Positions 63,076-64,000 of a DNA stretch of 64,000 nucleotides are shown here, piece after piece. The notes under the pieces were generated by a model. It worked only from the letters and a program-made list of their open reading frames with translations, made no database searches and was not told the origin of the DNA. Origin of the DNA: Quisquiliibacterium transsilvanicum (GTDB lineage Bacteria; Pseudomonadota; Gammaproteobacteria; Burkholderiales; Burkholderiaceae_E); assembly GCF_014202215.1 (NCBI RefSeq), contig NZ_JACHGB010000002.1, positions 496,001 through 560,000 on the forward strand. The letters run 5' to 3'. Numbering within the stretch: position 1 is the stretch's first letter; each line of letters begins with the position of its first letter. The position numbers and the translations under genes are program-made.

Positions 63076-64000
63076 TGCTGGCTCTCCTGGGGGATGCGGT
63101 AGACGCGCTCGGCGGTGCCGGCGAACAGCGCCGCCTTCTCGGCGGGGCTGCAGCCGGCCGCGAGGCGCTTGAAGGCGTTCCAGAGCACCACGTAGTCGCA
63201 GGACAGTTGGTCGACCGGGAAGTTGCTTTCGAACATGCAGCGCTGCGCGCCGAAGGCCTCGATGCACTCGTGGACGTAAGGGCGCCAGGCTTCGGCGAGC
63301 GCGGCCGAGGAGGGCGGCTCGGGCGCCTCGTGGAAGCCGAAGCCGAACAGCCGCATGCCCATGCCGCCCAGCTTGATCGTCACGTTGGGGCAGGCTGCCA
63401 GGCGCCCGATCCCGGCCCGCCACTGCGCGAACACCTCGTCGCGCCGGCCGGCGTAGCCGCCAAGGCCCAGCGGACCGCCCACGTGATCCAGGATGATCGA
63501 GGTCGCGGGAAAGCTGCGGGCCAGGTCGACCAGGTCGTCGAGCTGCGGATGGTAGAGCCAGGCGTCGAAGCTCAGCCCGAGCGGCGCCAGCGTGGCGAAA
63601 CCCTCGCGAAATCGCTGGTCGAGCAGCAGGCCGGGGCCCGGGCGGGGCCCGACCCGCACGAAGGCGGGGTCCGGCTCCCAGGCCGAAGTCTGGCGGATGC
63701 CCCGGAAGCGCGCCGGGGAGGCCGCCAGGTGCGCCTCGAGGACCTCGGCCTCGGCGGCTCCGCGCGTGAGGTCGGCATGGCCGACGATGGCCGCGCACAG
63801 CCGCGGGCTGCCGGGCGTCGCCGCGCAGCGCGCCGCCAGCGACTCCATCGCTTCGGTCTCGCCGACCGGGCGCAGGTGCGCCGGGCCTTCGGTGCGATAG
63901 GCCTCGCCGCACTGCAGGTAGACGGTGGCCGTCACCCGGTGGCCGCCGGCCAGGTCCGCGAGCAGGTCCTCGGCAGCGTAGCGCCGCGCCGCACGGTCGA
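63072..64000 (-). CDS. amidohydrolase-2-family metal-dependent hydrolase, partial
   Basis: The 5' end lies beyond the window; the frame is open from base 64000 to the stop at 63072 (about 309 residues visible). It contains VYLQCGEAYRTEGPAHLRPV, GHADLTRGAAEAEVLEAHL, SIILDHVGGPLGLGGY and the C-terminal RCMFESNFPVDQLSCDY, which match TIM-barrel amidohydrolases acting on lactones or aromatic acids (the 4-sulfomuconolactone/2-pyrone-dicarboxylate-hydrolase-like group). It is translationally coupled to the SDR, so the two may act in one catabolic route. Confidence 0.88.
   Translation of the reverse strand, partial: DRAARRYAAEDLLADLAGGHRVTATVYLQCGEAYRTEGPAHLRPVGETEAMESLAARCAATPGSPRLCAAIVGHADLTRGAAEAEVLEAHLAASPARFRGIRQTSAWEPDPAFVRVGPRPGPGLLLDQRFREGFATLAPLGLSFDAWLYHPQLDDLVDLARSFPATSIILDHVGGPLGLGGYAGRRDEVFAQWRAGIGRLAACPNVTIKLGGMGMRLFGFGFHEAPEPPSSAALAEAWRPYVHECIEAFGAQRCMFESNFPVDQLSCDYVVLWNAFKRLAAGCSPAEKAALFAGTAERVYRIPQESQQ

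Noticed and set aside
58465-63102. A 1545-codon open frame on the plus strand, antisense to the DUF2126/ATP-grasp module and the SDR
   Set aside because: It is opposite well-supported genes with catalytic motifs, is Arg/Gly/Ala/Val/His-rich without domains, and exists only because GC-rich antisense frames lack stops.

Overview
The window is about 64 kb of very GC-rich chromosomal DNA from a bacterium. It is densely coded, with many 4-nt ATGA/GTGA overlaps and several TTG or GTG starts. The gene set (paired acyl-CoA dehydrogenases, CaiB-type CoA transferase, intracellular PHB depolymerase, TAXI-TRAP and Opp/Dpp transporters, PPK2, QueD/QueE, DUF2126 transglutaminase module) looks like a metabolically versatile Betaproteobacterium of the Burkholderiales type. 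That placement is inferred from gene content; no rRNA or other phylogenetic marker is present. I saw no tRNA, IS element, prophage or CRISPR array.

Layout. 0-6 kb: the end of a Baeyer-Villiger monooxygenase, two adjacent acyl-CoA dehydrogenases, a broken head-to-head pair (phaZ and a glutathione S-transferase), a flavin reductase and a TauD-type dioxygenase. 6-15 kb: an EamA exporter and a sirtuin converging on a TAGCCT repeat, a lipoprotein, PPK2, a SagB-type nitroreductase, a ThDP decarboxylase-like enzyme, an orphan HicB, a GST, and a Cas4-like/DEDD nuclease fusion (DUF2779). 15-23 kb, mostly minus strand: a broken HIT gene, a CIA30-like protein, an esterase, DUF937, a phytase-like lipoprotein, a GST/NTF2-like pair, an MFS carrier and DUF456. 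23-29.5 kb, plus strand: TerB/DUF697, Dps, a DEDDh exonuclease, a three-domain QueD with QueE, a crotonase, and a PIN-domain toxin-antitoxin pair behind a perfect 14-bp inverted repeat.

29.5-36 kb: CaiB transferase, MDR reductase, acyl-CoA dehydrogenase, GlsB, an exported methyltransferase-fold lipoprotein and a thiolase. 36-45 kb: one Opp/Dpp ABC operon (two permeases, three tandem paralogous binding proteins, two ATPases). 45-50 kb: a TAXI-TRAP cluster whose first fused permease is a remnant and whose second is intact. 50-55 kb: an AidB-like dehydrogenase divergent from a LysR regulator, an HtrA-type protease and an old-yellow-enzyme homologue. 55-62 kb, minus strand: a DUF2126 transglutaminase, a circularly permuted ATP-grasp/alpha-E fusion and a second transglutaminase, a conserved but uncharacterised peptide-ligase/peptidase module. 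62-64 kb: an SDR and an amidohydrolase cut by the window edge.

How it fits together. Much of the window serves uptake (ABC, TRAP, MFS) and CoA-dependent breakdown of acids, esters and ketones, with PHB turnover, polyphosphate and 7-deazaguanine synthesis alongside. The oddest features are the three-domain QueD in which only the middle domain keeps the catalytic set, tandem repeats that multiply in-frame stop codons at gene ends, three binding proteins for one ABC core, and four genes carrying internal deletions and frameshifts. The last pattern may be real decay or an assembly problem.
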